This document shows positions 1-11,100 of a stretch of 64,000 nucleotides of DNA, piece by piece (position 1 is the first letter of the stretch; every line of letters begins with the position of its first letter). Where the stretch lies: the NCBI RefSeq assembly GCF_964204645.1, contig NC_134034.1:7805414-7869413 (forward strand). Direction: 5' to 3'. This DNA comes from Tubulanus polymorphus. Its lineage: Eukaryota; Nemertea; Palaeonemertea; Tubulaniformes; Tubulanidae. The translations under genes and the position numbers were made by a program. Below the pieces are notes generated by a model, which was given only the letters and a program-made list of their open reading frames with translations, was not told the origin of the DNA and did no database searches.

Positions 1-175
1 GTAGGCTGAGTGGTGACGACAGTTTCTTCGTGTTGGATAACAGACAAGTCAGGGAATGTTACTTTTCTTCGTTTGGCTGCCCTCTCTTCTCTAGCAATTT
101 TTTCGGCACTTTCTAAATTCTTTTTGAAGACAAATATAGATAGTACAGCATCAGGTTTTAGTATTTTCTTTGCTC
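1..175 (-). CDS. THAP-domain protein, exon 2 (partial, runs off the left edge)
   Basis: On the minus strand an open frame runs from a splice acceptor (pyrimidine-rich tract ending in TTTTCAG, positions 176 upward) to the window edge. It begins with a glycine codon shared with exon 1 and soon reads LKPDAVLSIF, which matches the end of THAP zinc-finger domains (family pattern LKPDAVPSIF). A lysine/arginine-rich stretch then follows. THAP domains bind DNA through a C2CH zinc finger and occur in animal transcription factors and P-type transposases. The rest of the protein is outside the window, so these two classes cannot be separated. Confidence 0.6.
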
Positions 176-574
176 CTGAAAATATAAATGAGAGTGCATC
201 ATAATGCGATATCAATAAACTAGGCCTACTGTGTAACTCAAGGTAGGTAGCCCATACTAACTTATTTTTACACTTACACATCATACTAACTTATTTTTTT
301 CTCATAATGGCAAATTAATAAATTTCATTGGCAAAAAATTACTATAGGCTTATTTTTACAAATATCATAACAAAGACATAGACATTACATTCACAGCACT
401 TAATGCAGGGAGTATTGGAAAATTGCTGCTCCCTTCTTACTTACTTGTCAAGATTAAGCTATAGGCCTATATATAGGGCTGTCTCAACCAGCGATAGATT
501 CAAAACAAGCTTCAAATTGGTTACAGCACATTTATGGTTTATTTGATTCCCTAATTTTCATTTACAACACTCAC
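176..574 (-). other. Intron of the THAP gene
   Basis: A 399-bp AT-rich stretch bounded on the minus strand by GTGAGT (donor, 574-569) and TTTTCAG (acceptor, ending at 176). No coding features were seen inside. Confidence 0.55.
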
Positions 575-778
575 CTAACAAGCCAGGTTCCCTGTAATCA
601 GATGCGTTGAAATGGTTGAGACACACAACACTGTATTTACCAGGCTGCTAAGTTTTTTTATCTTTTCATCCAGTCTTTTGATTGCTATAAGCCACTTCAT
701 ACACAATTGATGATCCGATGGGAATTTATGCCCTCTTTTGTGGTTATTACAATTCGGTACAACACAATAAAACGGCAT
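575..778 (-). CDS. THAP-domain protein, exon 1 (with an apparent frame break)
   Basis: The exon starts with Met at 778 and reads MPFYCVVPNCNN, then KFPSD and KWLIAIKR: the first cysteine pair, the FP motif and the invariant tryptophan of a THAP finger. The second half, with the Cys-x2-His pair (VCLNHF) and SDYREPGLL, lies in a different frame from about position 645 on. An indel or a short extra segment near the A7 run (about 645-665) breaks the frame. The exon ends at a GTGAGT donor (574-569). Joining to 175 keeps phase 1 and leads directly into LKPDAV, which supports a real intron. It could be a decayed gene, a sequencing error or a polymorphic allele. Confidence 0.6.
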   Translation of the reverse strand: MPFYCVVPNCNNHKRGHKFPSDHQLCMKWLIAIKRLDEKIKKLSSLVNTVLCVSTISTHLITGNLAC

Positions 779-2213
779 TATGTCAATAACATGAACCCGG
801 AAGTAAAACGATGAATACTTCTGTCACCTCTCGTTACACGCGCGCCATCTGGCATTCAACTATATGGCGAACCTCATTGGAAAAACTAATAATTATCTTA
901 AAATTCAGCGATTCATTTATTCATCGATTCAACAAAGTTCAAACACTGTACATTTTGGCATATTATTTCATTGGCACCTTGAAATAAAACCTCATAGTAT
1001 TGCGGTGCAAAGTTTATTACTATTTAGAGGTAATTACTTTTGGTTCGTGGTATTTTGGTGGTCGGTGCAGTTTGTTCATTCGTTCATCAATCTACTGACC
1101 GATAGCTGCTGCTGGGTTTTTTGATAACCTATCTAAACAGTTTACTCAAACAAAGTAGGAAAGTATGTGAAACTAAAATTACAGCCTATTGCATTTCTTA
1201 CACATCTTAAGCCAATAGAAGTTTTCTCTATCATATGAAATTGCTGATTTCAAAATTACATGAACATCTCAACACAGCACTTTTATACGCTAATCGTGTG
1301 ACCTTTTATAATAAGTTGGTAATTTAATCGCAACCAAACTATATAACTATGAAATAACATTTTGATTTGGGTATCACTTCTATCAAGCGATAAAAGGATC
1401 CAATATTCATTAACGAACAAGCACCACCTTGACGTGTGGCCTAGTTAAAGTTTTTCAGGAAACTGGCAAGTGTTCCAATTAGCTGCCACTCGTTCTTAGG
1501 GACTACCTTTAAGCTGGTAACATAGCACGCATATATTCAATGTACTATTTCATTTTGAACTTATTTTGAGAGATGACGCTCTGGACGAAGTAATAATTTT
1601 AGAATTATTCTTGAAATCTAGGCTAAACACATATTTTCCGTGCACAACGCAGATTTGAGATATTGTTTCCACGTAAGAAAAGGAAGCCTAATAAATTTGT
1701 TTTTTTTTTTGCCCAAAAACTTTGCCAAAAAATATTTCTACCTAGGCCTACCTACCGGCTCATCCTAAACTTGAGTCCGTGTTACGGCAAACAGACAATT
1801 ATTTTGGGATGGCCTAAAGCTTATTTTCAAGTCAAATGTGCACACGCCAGCAAGCACTGATACAGTATCACTAGCTAAAATCTTGCCATGAACTGCAATA
1901 GCCTGCTGGTCCTTAAGTCCCAAGTGGGCTAAAAACATACCGCGATTTTACATGAATGCTCAATGCCAACTTCATATCACTGACAAAGGTAAACCAAAAA
2001 ATCGGCAAATATATCAGCTATTGGCAAGTCTACAGTTGGTAGTCATCTTCAGAAATACTTATTCCTGAAGATGACTATTAGGATATAGTCGAAATGTTGA
2101 AATAAACTACTATCTCGAAGTTACATTTTCAGACTTTTTCGTTATAATTGTGGGATTCTCTCTACAACTTATGTCCTTAAAACTCACCACAATCATATGA
2201 GCTACAACTTTGA
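779..2213. other. Non-coding stretch upstream of the THAP gene
   Basis: Short ORFs only, none with a recognisable domain. TAGGCCTA-type words recur, as elsewhere in the first 7 kb. A hairpin and retroelement-end-like sequence at 2040-2105 is listed separately. From about 2150 the sequence turns into the satellite-related text (CTCACCACAATCATA) that is interrupted at 2214. Confidence 0.5.
2040..2105 (+). other. Hairpin with hammerhead-like core words (retroelement 3' end?)
   Basis: Positions 2040-2052 and 2065-2077 are a perfect 13-bp inverted repeat around a 12-nt loop. Overlapping it are CTGAAGA (2065), a GACTAT/ATAGTC mini-stem and GAAA, followed by TTGAAATAAA. The order CUGANGA, stem II, GAAA is that of a hammerhead ribozyme core, and similar words occur at 3' ends of Penelope-like elements. 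No complete three-stem fold was established. Confidence 0.25.
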
Positions 2214-2938
2214 AATACTTCTATTCAGATGATTTCAATGTTTGCCGCCGCCGCTAGGTGTGCTAGTATTCAGTCAACTAGGCCAAAGGCGAAATGAGAA
2301 GAAAATCGTCCGAAATCGACAGTTTAAGTAAAATTTAACAAAATTAACGAACTATAAACCATGAAGAGCCACTGGGCACTGAAGATTGAAGTATTTTATA
2401 ATTTTCCAGTCTACTGTTATATGTTAGTTATACTCAAAAAATTACTTTAAATAAGATAAATCAGCAATACAACAAGACAATAATCGCTGTTACAGGCCAT
2501 GTATGGCAGCACTATACGGTCATTATTATCAGATATTTTTGGAAACTACCTACCATTATAATCTTGAAGATATAAAGGAGTTAACCATGTAAGTTATAAC
2601 GATAAATGATACCAATAAAACGAGAAAATAACAGAATTATGACTGTTAAACTGTAGATGTTGAGATTCTATCACGAAGCTGGATTAGACTTCTCCGATAA
2701 AATCGTCAAAATGAGCTACGAAACCAATTCAAAATATAGTTCTGATCATCTCAACAAAAAAAAAACACTTGGAACCTTCTAGAATTTGAGTCAGCAAGAG
2801 TAGGGGATGTTTAAATGTAGTTCTAGGATGAATACAAGTCACCCACATTTCAATGCATTTTGCCTTTGAGGTAGGTGACCCAACACTAGCGCCGCTAAAG
2901 GCAGTGGCTAACATTACAATCATCTGAATAGAAGTATT
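2214..2938. mobile_element. Small TIR element inserted in satellite DNA
   Basis: Bounded by a 20-bp inverted repeat that is perfect in its outer part (2214-2233 begins AATACTTCTATTCAG; 2919-2938 is its complement). The repeat continues imperfectly for about 20 more bases into a GCCGCC-like segment. It splits the phrase that is continuous in the downstream satellite (GAGCTACAACTTT then ATTGATTGTGG). There is no convincing transposase ORF, so it would be non-autonomous. The target duplication is short or unclear, so the superfamily is not assigned. Confidence 0.45.
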
Positions 2939-3410
2939 GATTGTGGTAATAAAATATGCTTAGGTATCAATTTAATGTGGAAAAACTTTTTCCCGCCTAC
3001 GAATGAGTACTGATGACACCAAGATGGCCGCGTCAATTGCGTCATAATTGGCTGATCAAAAATACCTGTCTCAGGTATAAAACATCTCATTCCAAAGAAT
3101 ACCCATCACAAATTGCAATGAGAAATGGCAAACCAGTAGGAAGCTACAGGACCTAGAATTCTGGCCAAAATTGACATTTTTGGGCACTAAAAAGGTCATA
3201 GGACGGCCATCTTGAGTCAGATCGACCCAATTTTTCTTATGCTGATGGGCTCTTGGTAGATTCAAATATAGACGAAAGATCAAGGTAATTGATTAAAAGC
3301 GTCTTCAAAATTTCCCTCGAAAACTTCGAAAATGTGTAAAAAGTGCTGATTTCGACGAACAACAATGGCTGCCAGTCGGCCATCTTGAATCTGACTAAAG
3401 TCCCAAGTGG
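2939..3410. repeat. Dispersed block, copy 1
   Basis: This stretch, including GAATGAGTACTG, CACCAAGATGGCCGC, AATACCTGTCTCAGG and CGAACAACAATGGCTGCC, is repeated in the same order and orientation at about 4840-5245 with small indels. It is non-coding, and its left part is continuous with the satellite unit. Confidence 0.6.
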
Positions 3411-4283
3411 GCTAGAAATCTGGGCTAAAGAAACTGTTCAAATCGAATTTCGTAATAGACCTTCAAAGCTCGTTTATAACCACTAAGCTTAAGAATTTCT
3501 ACTCACTTAAATGTCCGACTCCTAAATCCTAGAAAGCTATGGTTGTCTGCAAATACACTTGTTTATGTGATATAAACACTGCCTATATGAGTTAAGGAGC
3601 ATATTTAAGACTTCAGCAATTGGCCAACATCTGTCAAATTGCTCTGACTAGCAGGTCTCGTTTAGTGAAAAAATTTCAAAATTCCAGATAAAGGATCTTC
3701 TGATTTAGATTCCAAAATTAGAGCAGCACTTTTCATCTAAACTCAACAGCCCTCCCTTAATCAACAACTATTCGAATATGGTCCGGATTCATTCTTAATG
3801 TTTTTAGATAATTAACTACTAGTCACATATTGTCACTCAGTAATTTAGATTGTGTGTAATTAATTACCTTTGTACTATAATCATCTTGTCACTTTGAAAT
3901 TGTTTGTAATTAGCTTCATCTTATTCTATATAAATACCAGTATGATATTAAAATTTAATCACTTGCGCTATGCCTGAAGAGGGGATAATGTAACTCACGA
4001 AAACGTTCGCTACAATAAATAGGCCTACAATAAACTCATTAGAAAATCAGATTTGTACTGTTTTAGCTTCCATGGATTCTAAACATAGAGAATACTTTAG
4101 GGTCGAAATTGTAGTTTTTGATATCCCTAAAGTGAAACTAAATTCAATTCAAAACAAATCAATAAAGTCCTGGCTTCCAAGTATAAATCATCAAAAATAT
4201 AACGTAAAAACTAGGGGTCCAGGGACACCATGCCCACTTGGGAAGTGGTTTCAAATGCTCAACAATCTAACAATTTCAACATT
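3411..4283. other. Non-coding stretch between repeat blocks
   Basis: No supported gene. At 3971-4020 there is a second retroelement-tail-like phrase (CCTGAAGAGGGG, then CACGAAAACGTT and CAATAAA), comparable to the one at 2065 but without a clear stem. Confidence 0.4.
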
Positions 4284-4880
4284 CAACGCCCCCTGGTGAC
4301 CATTTACAAAAACCAATGACCTTGAAACTCACCACAATCATAGAACATGTCAGCAGCTAGGATTTTGTAATTGATTGTGATAACAAAATATGCCTCGTTA
4401 CCAATTTAATATGGAAATACTAAGTCATTCTACTATTCAACGCCCCCTGGTGACCATATTCAAAACCCAAAGACCTCGAAACTCACCACAATCATAGAAC
4501 ATGTCATGACCTACAACTTTTGCAATTGATCATGGTAACAAAATATGCCTAGGTACCAATATAATAAGGAAATACTAAGTTATTCTACTATTCAACGCCC
4601 CCTGGTGACCATATAGAAAAACTTATGTCCTTAAAACTCGCAAAAATCAAAGATGATGTCATGAGCTACAACTTTCCTATTGATTGTGGTTACAAAATAT
4701 GCATAGGTACGAATATAATAAAGAAATGCTAAGATATTGTATCATTCAACGCCCCCTGGTGGCCATATACGAAATCCAATTACCTTGAAACTCACCACAA
4801 TCATAGAACACGTTATGAGCTACAACTTTCTAATTGATTGTGGTATCAAAATATGATTAGGTATCAATATAATGTGGAAA
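4284..4880. repeat. 154-bp tandem satellite, about four units
   Basis: The phrase CAACGCCCCCTGGTGACCAT recurs at 4284, 4438, 4593 and 4747, giving a period of 154-155 bp. Each unit also carries CTCACCACAATCATAGAAC, a CTACAACTTT word and ATTGATTGTGGT. Units differ by scattered substitutions. Related text occurs at about 2180 and 2935, so the array was once longer or is dispersed. Confidence 0.75.
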
Positions 4881-5245
4881 AAATTTTCCCACTTACGAAT
4901 GAGTACTGGTGACACCAAGATGGCCGCCAATTGCGTCATAATTGGCTGATGAAAAATACCTGTCTCAGGTATAAAACATCCCTTTCCAAAGAATACCCAT
5001 CACAAATTGTAATGAGAAATGGCAGTAGGAAGCTACAGGACTCATCTTGAGTCCGACCGACCGACCCAATTTTTGTTATGTTGATGGGCCCTGGGGGGAT
5101 TCACATATATCCGAAAGATCAAGGTAATTGATCAAAGCGTCTTCAAAATTTCCCTCAAAAAGTTCAAAAATGTGTTGTAAAAAGTGCTGATTTTGGCGAA
5201 CAACAATGGCTGCCAGTCGGCCATCTTGATTCTGACAGGGCCAGT
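4881..5245. repeat. Dispersed block, copy 2
   Basis: Direct duplicate of 2939-3410, from the GAATGAGTACTGGTGACACC word to the GGCTGCCAGTCGGCCATCTT word, with internal deletions relative to copy 1. Confidence 0.6.
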
Positions 5246-5912
5246 TTTTGGGCTGAAGATGTGTCTAGGGTAGATACATGTGTAACCCAAATATCAAGAC
5301 GTTACCTTGAAGCGTCATCAAAACTTTGTAATCAACGCACAACAGATTCGTCGTTTGTTTGATAACACCTCATGGAAAGCACGAAGCTTTGAAATACATG
5401 TTGGAAAACCATAAAAAATACAAACTGTCGTTTCGTCTTGGAAGTTTTATATAAATCCTTGTAGGTCACCTTGTCTATCATGCCACATTTATGCAATACA
5501 GTAAAATGACAGCAAATGGCGGAATTTGTGGAGAATTTAATTAATTTCTGAAAATAATGTTGATTAATCGCTCAAAACATACATAGGCCTAAAATGGGAT
5601 TATTATTCGAAAGGTACCTGTGCTGTGTTAGTTTGTGAATTAAGCCATTAATTGTGGACTGAAGTGAATAGAAAGTATATTTTTGAAGTGTTACTTTTTC
5701 CAACCGTGTTTTGGCCCTTGTCATCCCTAACGTTGGAATAAGCCCATCCAATTAGGTATAAAAAGCTTACCAACGATTAGGTAACTAACTTATCCAGGAC
5801 AAACTAACCCTTGGTCTTGGATAGTTGGTGACCCACTTTCCAATAATCAGAAAAGTCATCAAACCACTTAGGTCTAAGGCACAACACAGGGACTAATGTC
5901 TAAACAATATAC
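5246..5912. other. Non-coding stretch
   Basis: No gene, tandem repeat or convincing inverted repeat was recognised here. Confidence 0.4.
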
Positions 5913-6013
5913 ACTCCATGATTTGAAAGTTTAACAATATGTCTCCATGCCTACCAACTGAAGTTTAGTATGTAGGCATGGAAACATATTGTTGAACTTT
6001 GAAATCATGGAGT
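5913..6013. repeat. Perfectly placed palindrome, 42-bp arms
   Basis: Arms 5913-5954 and 5972-6013 are inverted copies with about three mismatches (ACTCCATGATTT ... CATGCCTAC) around a 17-nt loop. It would extrude as a long hairpin. It could be a fold-back mobile element or an expressed hairpin RNA, and nothing in the flanks decides between them. Confidence 0.6.
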
Positions 6014-6235
6014 CACTTCTCTTCATTTAACCCCTTTCAGTGAAGACTTTTTGGATATCCTTCAATACAGTTTCAAATGGACTAAAAAATGATGATTTAG
6101 GTCGACTGCCTGTCCTTTCTGGTCCTATTAGACCTTTATTTCACTATAAGACCTTTATCAGGTAGGCCTATGTACTAATTACCAAAAAATGAGCGAGCTA
6201 GGCCACCCGGAATGCTCTCAAGGCAGGTTGAAATA

Positions 6236-6455
6236 GACATTAGGGTAAAAGTGCAGATCCGCACCTCTCCGTGTAAACGGTTCAATCAATTACATTAAAT
6301 ATCATTGTTTCAGATTCAAAATGTCATCAGCAATTCAGTACATTGCCATTGGTTGATTTTAAATCTTCACTAGAAAGATTTTAAGCCTGGATTCTGCCAT
6401 TCAGTAGATTGCGTCAATCACGAGAGGTGCGGATCTGCACTTTTACCGACATTAG
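6236..6455. mobile_element. MITE with 26-bp TIRs and 8-bp target duplication
   Basis: The element body is 6244-6447. The terminal inverted repeats 6244-6269 and 6422-6447 (GGTAAAAGTGCAGATCCGCA...) are exact complements. GACATTAG directly flanks both sides (6236-6243 and 6448-6455), a perfect 8-bp duplication. An 8-bp duplication is usual for hAT-type transposons (also P and Merlin). The 204-bp length with no ORF marks it as non-autonomous. Confidence 0.8.
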
Positions 6456-7191
6456 GCTAGTCAGTAACCTGGACCTGATACAATGAATTAGTTTTTGCAC
6501 TACCGGGATTTCCGTGATATTTTGAATTTATTCGCAGTTCATATTTAGCACCATTCTCGCGAGATTATCAACAACCCGGAAATAAAATCCAAGCCCATCG
6601 CCAAACCCCTGTGGGTATATCATCATACTTACTACGTAGCCTACTATTATTTACCTACTAACAACTGGTAGGCCTACTACTATACTATGCTATCGTAGGC
6701 CTAGTTGTTAGTTGAAACTTGGTGCCTTAGCAAAGATATGATAGGCTAAGAGGATGAATTGAACAGTCTAGATGGCTGTCACAGAGATTATTCAGGTCCA
6801 ATTGAATTCGCAATGGTTTACGATCTGTTGTTGTTGTTGTTGGTTAATTTCGCAATTGTATGCAAAAATAGTGATGCACCCTCTAGTAGTGAGTTTGATA
6901 GGCCTATATCTTTCAGATGAGGGTTGCTCCGGGTATTTCCAAGACCGAACATCCATATCAAAGTAAAATTCAAACTTTATTTGTAAAAGTGTGGACAATA
7001 CCCGAGCAGTCACCTGATAAATAGAATAAAATGTACAAAAGAAAGGATGGTGTATATAAAAATATTTGTACATAGAATAACAATGAAAGAGAAAAAATGT
7101 ACACTATTGCAAGTAACCAAATTTCAAATTATTTACAGTACCGTATGGAGAACATTAATCATATGTCGAGAGAATTCATCCAAAAATGAAA
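6456..7191. other. Non-coding stretch
   Basis: Contains overlapping short ORFs around a GTTGTTGTTGTTG run (about 6826), none with recognisable domains. TAGGCCTAC-type words are frequent at 6650-6700. Confidence 0.4.
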
Positions 7192-7500
7192 CATTATGAG
7201 TTTTCCGGTTTGCTCGGCTTCCCGTACTGGCGGGGTAGTCTAGAGAGGCCAATGAAAACTCCAGCTTGCTGAACTACCCCTCTTTGCGGGGATGCGGTCG
7301 GCCTATGATGTTTGATCTGACAGTTTCAAGTGTAGCGGCACGGGGTCGACAGTATATACGGCATTCATTATGAGTTTTCCGGTTTGCTCGGCTACCCGTA
7401 CTGGCGGGGTAGTCTAGAGAGGCTAATGAAAACTCCGGTTTGCTGAACCACCCCTCTTTGCGGGGATGCGGTATGATGTTTGATCTGACAGTTTCAAGTG
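7192..7500. repeat. 174-bp tandem duplication
   Basis: The unit beginning CATTATGAGTTTTCCGGTTT at 7192 starts again at 7366. It contains two short complementary-looking stretches (CTGGCGGGGTAGTCTAG and CTACCCCTCTTTGCGGGG). The second copy lacks part of the end of the first. Confidence 0.7.
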
Positions 7501-7539
7501 GTTAATGGCTGTTTCAAGTGCTTACAACGATGCTTATTA
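7492..7539. repeat. Dispersed repeat end, shared with 14,074
   Basis: The words CAAGTGGTTAATGG and TTTCAAGTGCTTACAACG are found almost unchanged at 14,074-14,118, about 6.5 kb away in the same orientation. Confidence 0.6.
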
Positions 7540-7852
7540 CTTCGTGGTACATGGTGGTTTAAAAAAAGATTTCATAATAATACGCTCACCGCGTGGCTTC
7601 GTAGAAAGACCACTCACTACCTGTGGCCTTCCCAAATTTTAATTGTCCTGACCGATTTGGTTTCATCCAAATGAGAGACTGCCTTTTCCAGTTAGGGCGT
7701 TTTTGGATCACGTCACTCCAGGAAATGACTTAACGCTTTTGGGCCCCTTCGTCGGTTCCACAATTATTGAGATATCCCCGAGTCTGACCACTTGACTTCG
7801 AATTTCGGAAATTTATCATGTAATATTTGTTTTCAAACCTCTAAGGAATCAT

Positions 7853-8105
7853 CATTGCAAATTCATCACTGACCATCACTGACCACCAATGACCAATTCA
7901 AACTTCTCGAATATGAAAACGATATACCGCGTTATGGTGTCAAACTAGAAAATAATTCGCCATTGAAAATTCATAAATTGACCATCACTGACCACCACTG
8001 ACCAATCGAAACTTCTTGAAAGAACGATATACCGGTACCGCTTTTGGTGTGAAACTAGAAAGGATTCGCCATTAAAATTCATAAATTGACCATCACTGAC
8101 CACCA
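7853..8105. repeat. About 109-bp tandem repeat, three units
   Basis: Units begin near 7853, 7963 and 8071 with TTGACCATCACTGACCACC, followed by AACTTCT, a CGATATACCG word and AACTAGAAA. A related pair in inverted orientation is at 12,524-12,663. Confidence 0.6.
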
Positions 8106-11100
8106 GTGAAACTTCTCAAATATCGTGGTCGAATTCGAAAGTGCTTGTCGTCGTATTGCTATTTCTAGAAACCAGCAGAAAGTTTTGCTACTGTTTTTGA
8201 ATGGCGTTGACATGATGGAAATTTATTACCCATAAATGGGTTACACATCTGGATCACAGCACCTCACTTGCCGCAGTGCGTTATTTTCACTGCATAGTAA
8301 TGCTAATACATAAACTTTTTTACTACTTGACTCGAATCATCTGAACAGTACTGCGTTTGAAAACTCAACGAATAGAAAATGTTTGCGGGATGCGCCTACA
8401 AATAAGTTATAATAAGATTAATTAATCGATGCATGAAAAACAATTAAATCACAAGGTGACTAACACCCGTCTTTCAACCAATCTGCGCGATACCAATTAA
8501 TTAAATCATTAAACGCATTGGGTTCCTAATATTTGAAATCATGTGAAACAATAGTTGTTCTTTAGACTTGGCCACTTTCATTTCAGAAAACCGCGTACTA
8601 GACCAGTGGTCACCGAGGCATTAACCATTCCTTCAAGTTTTGAAAATTCGATGGTAACGCGGATTCTTCGCCTCTAAAAACTGTTTCTTTATATTAAAAG
8701 TGTTCATAGGAATTGAAATTTGGAGCGATATCAGTCTGTAACCCTTTTTCATTGTCAGTTCTTTTTTGGAATTCAAGTAGATTAGTGAAAATATCAATGA
8801 TGAAATTCACTTATTATATCAAGTACCGTTTTTACTGTCGCATGCGTGTCGAAACAAAAAGATCTATCCAACTGCATATGTTCGGGTATAACCTGTGATA
8901 TCCTTCAGTATGTTATGAATATCTTTAAAAGTTTGTGTTCTAGTATAATACCCGAAGGTTTAACTATCGGACACATAAAAGATTCGCCATAATCAAAGTT
9001 TTTAAGAAAATCTTTCTTCGAGAAAGAACGATCTTTAAAAGAACGATTGGCGTCAAACTAATCCATAATGGACTGTTGTGAATTTATTGAATAATCCACC
9101 TGAGAAATTTTAAGATTTCGAAGCGAAATTTATTCATACAAATAAAAAATGCATAAATAACTTGACGTTATTTGCGGGTCTCATGAAACACTTTCGTACG
9201 CTCTTTTTAAATCTAAAATAGCATAAATACATGCGTGTTTCGTTATAAACAAGGTTAAATTCCAAACGCACATGAAATATGGAGCCTGTATCTCACACGA
9301 TATACACATCTTGAATTTTCTCTAACTACGTAGGTCCTTTCCAAATGGGAATTGTTCAGTTTTTTTAACGGCCGACATTCAGAGGCACCTAAAATACCGG
9401 TTGTATAGCACTTGAGATTTTCAGTGTAGGGCACATCTCACATCGACTCGGCTCGCGGTCGGTGGTTTAATGGGAACACATCTGGTTGTTACTAGTTTAA
9501 CAGTTGACGAATTCAGAAAACTTTTTTCAAATGTCTTTGATAACTTTTTAAACATAGTATTCCTCTTAATTACATTTCGCTGATTCCATAGATATTTTTT
9601 CATGAAAATTGCTCCAGTTATAACGGATTTAAACATACATGTAAAATGATTATTTTTAAAATATTCAATTTTCTCCGATTTTGAAGAAATTCTGACACAA
9701 TATCATCTCCACTCGACACATGATTTTACTTCGGCGCCTTTGAAGGGAGTGTCACTTGTTGTTGAGTTCATATTTAGTCAATAAAGAAGATATGCCTGAT
9801 TCCTTTTTAGAATTTAGATTTCGACGGATATCATCAAATTACTAGAAAGGGACAGCAGCTTTCGGTCATCCGCAAAAAAATACCTAAAATGCTCTCCTAG
9901 GGTTATGGAAAAAACATGTCACGAAACATACGGAAAATCCTTTGTTTGGTAGACTGAAATTATTGAACTCTTAAATAGCAACATTCAGAGAAACAAAAAC
10001 ATAAGAATATATTCTCGCCCACCCTTTAAAAAAACAACGTGATTTCAATTGAAGATGACACGTAGCCTCATATCAAATGATATGAACGCAACAGAGCCTA
10101 TTCATTCTCTTTACGAGGATGGGTCTCCACATTAATAGGATACGATACGAGATTCGTGGGTACGAATGATGAATACAACTGATAAAGCGCCAATTTCACT
10201 GATTCTTGCACATAAAGGTGTTTTAGAGTAATCTAGTTAACAGGTGTGTTTTAGGAGTATTTTGAATTTAAACTCAAATCGGGGTTCATGACGAATATTG
10301 AGCATTCTAGGGCTGGAGCAAGAAACGTGTGGGATCGTCCGCCAATGGTATCACCAAAGAAATAATAAGGAGCCAGTCCGTGGTGGCTATTGAAAGCGAC
10401 GACCGCATGTGAATGCATTGATTGAATGACATCTCAAAAGTCAGATTTTATAAAATTGAAGATGATATATGGATAGGTTATTCAATATATACTGGTAAAA
10501 ATGATGCCCAATATGTGATATAAATGTTCAATTAAAAAGTAGAAACCGAATCCATACTTCAGTCTGATATTGTTATAACATCAAACACTCAAATTTAATC
10601 CTTTGTTAGATTGGTAGCCAGTGTAGATGAGCAAGAATAGTGGTCCCTAATTTTAATGTGGACTGTTCAACAAGTTGGGGTTTGTGAAGAGATGAAAGAG
10701 TTTAAAATGGAGTGGAATTTAGATAATACTGTTTGAATGTCTATTACTCAATCTTTATATTGATCATAAAAAATTGTGGTAAAATATTTGACTCTAGGGT
10801 TGGTTTTAGATTGTATCTCTCCACGCCAGAGGTAATCACGGATATTGGACTACACAAAATTCCTTGTGTACAGCTCAACTTTTTAAATCCCTGGAAAAGC
10901 TCGCCACGGATATATCTCAGTAATGATTAATTTTCCCACAAATTCTCCCCTTCGAAAAACCTAAACAACCAATGTACGCTTGCTCTAAGTTTGCCAATGC
11001 ACTATTGTTACCTTTTCTAGCTATTTGCACTAGCTGTTTGTCGCAAATAGATTGCATCCTCTATTACAGGAGTAAAGGATACAGCTCTGGGACCCGTTTC

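Noticed and set aside
864-1124. 86-codon plus-strand ORF
   Set aside because: No domain, no conservation evidence, overlaps unremarkable DNA; likely chance.
6772-7073. Overlapping ORFs on both strands around GTT repeats
   Set aside because: Low complexity, no recognisable motif on either strand.
7205-7300. tRNA-like or SINE-like hairpin (GGGGTAGTCTAG)
   Set aside because: No cloverleaf, no A/B box pair; part of a tandem duplication only.
9421-9636. 71-codon minus-strand ORF
   Set aside because: No family resemblance and no supporting context.
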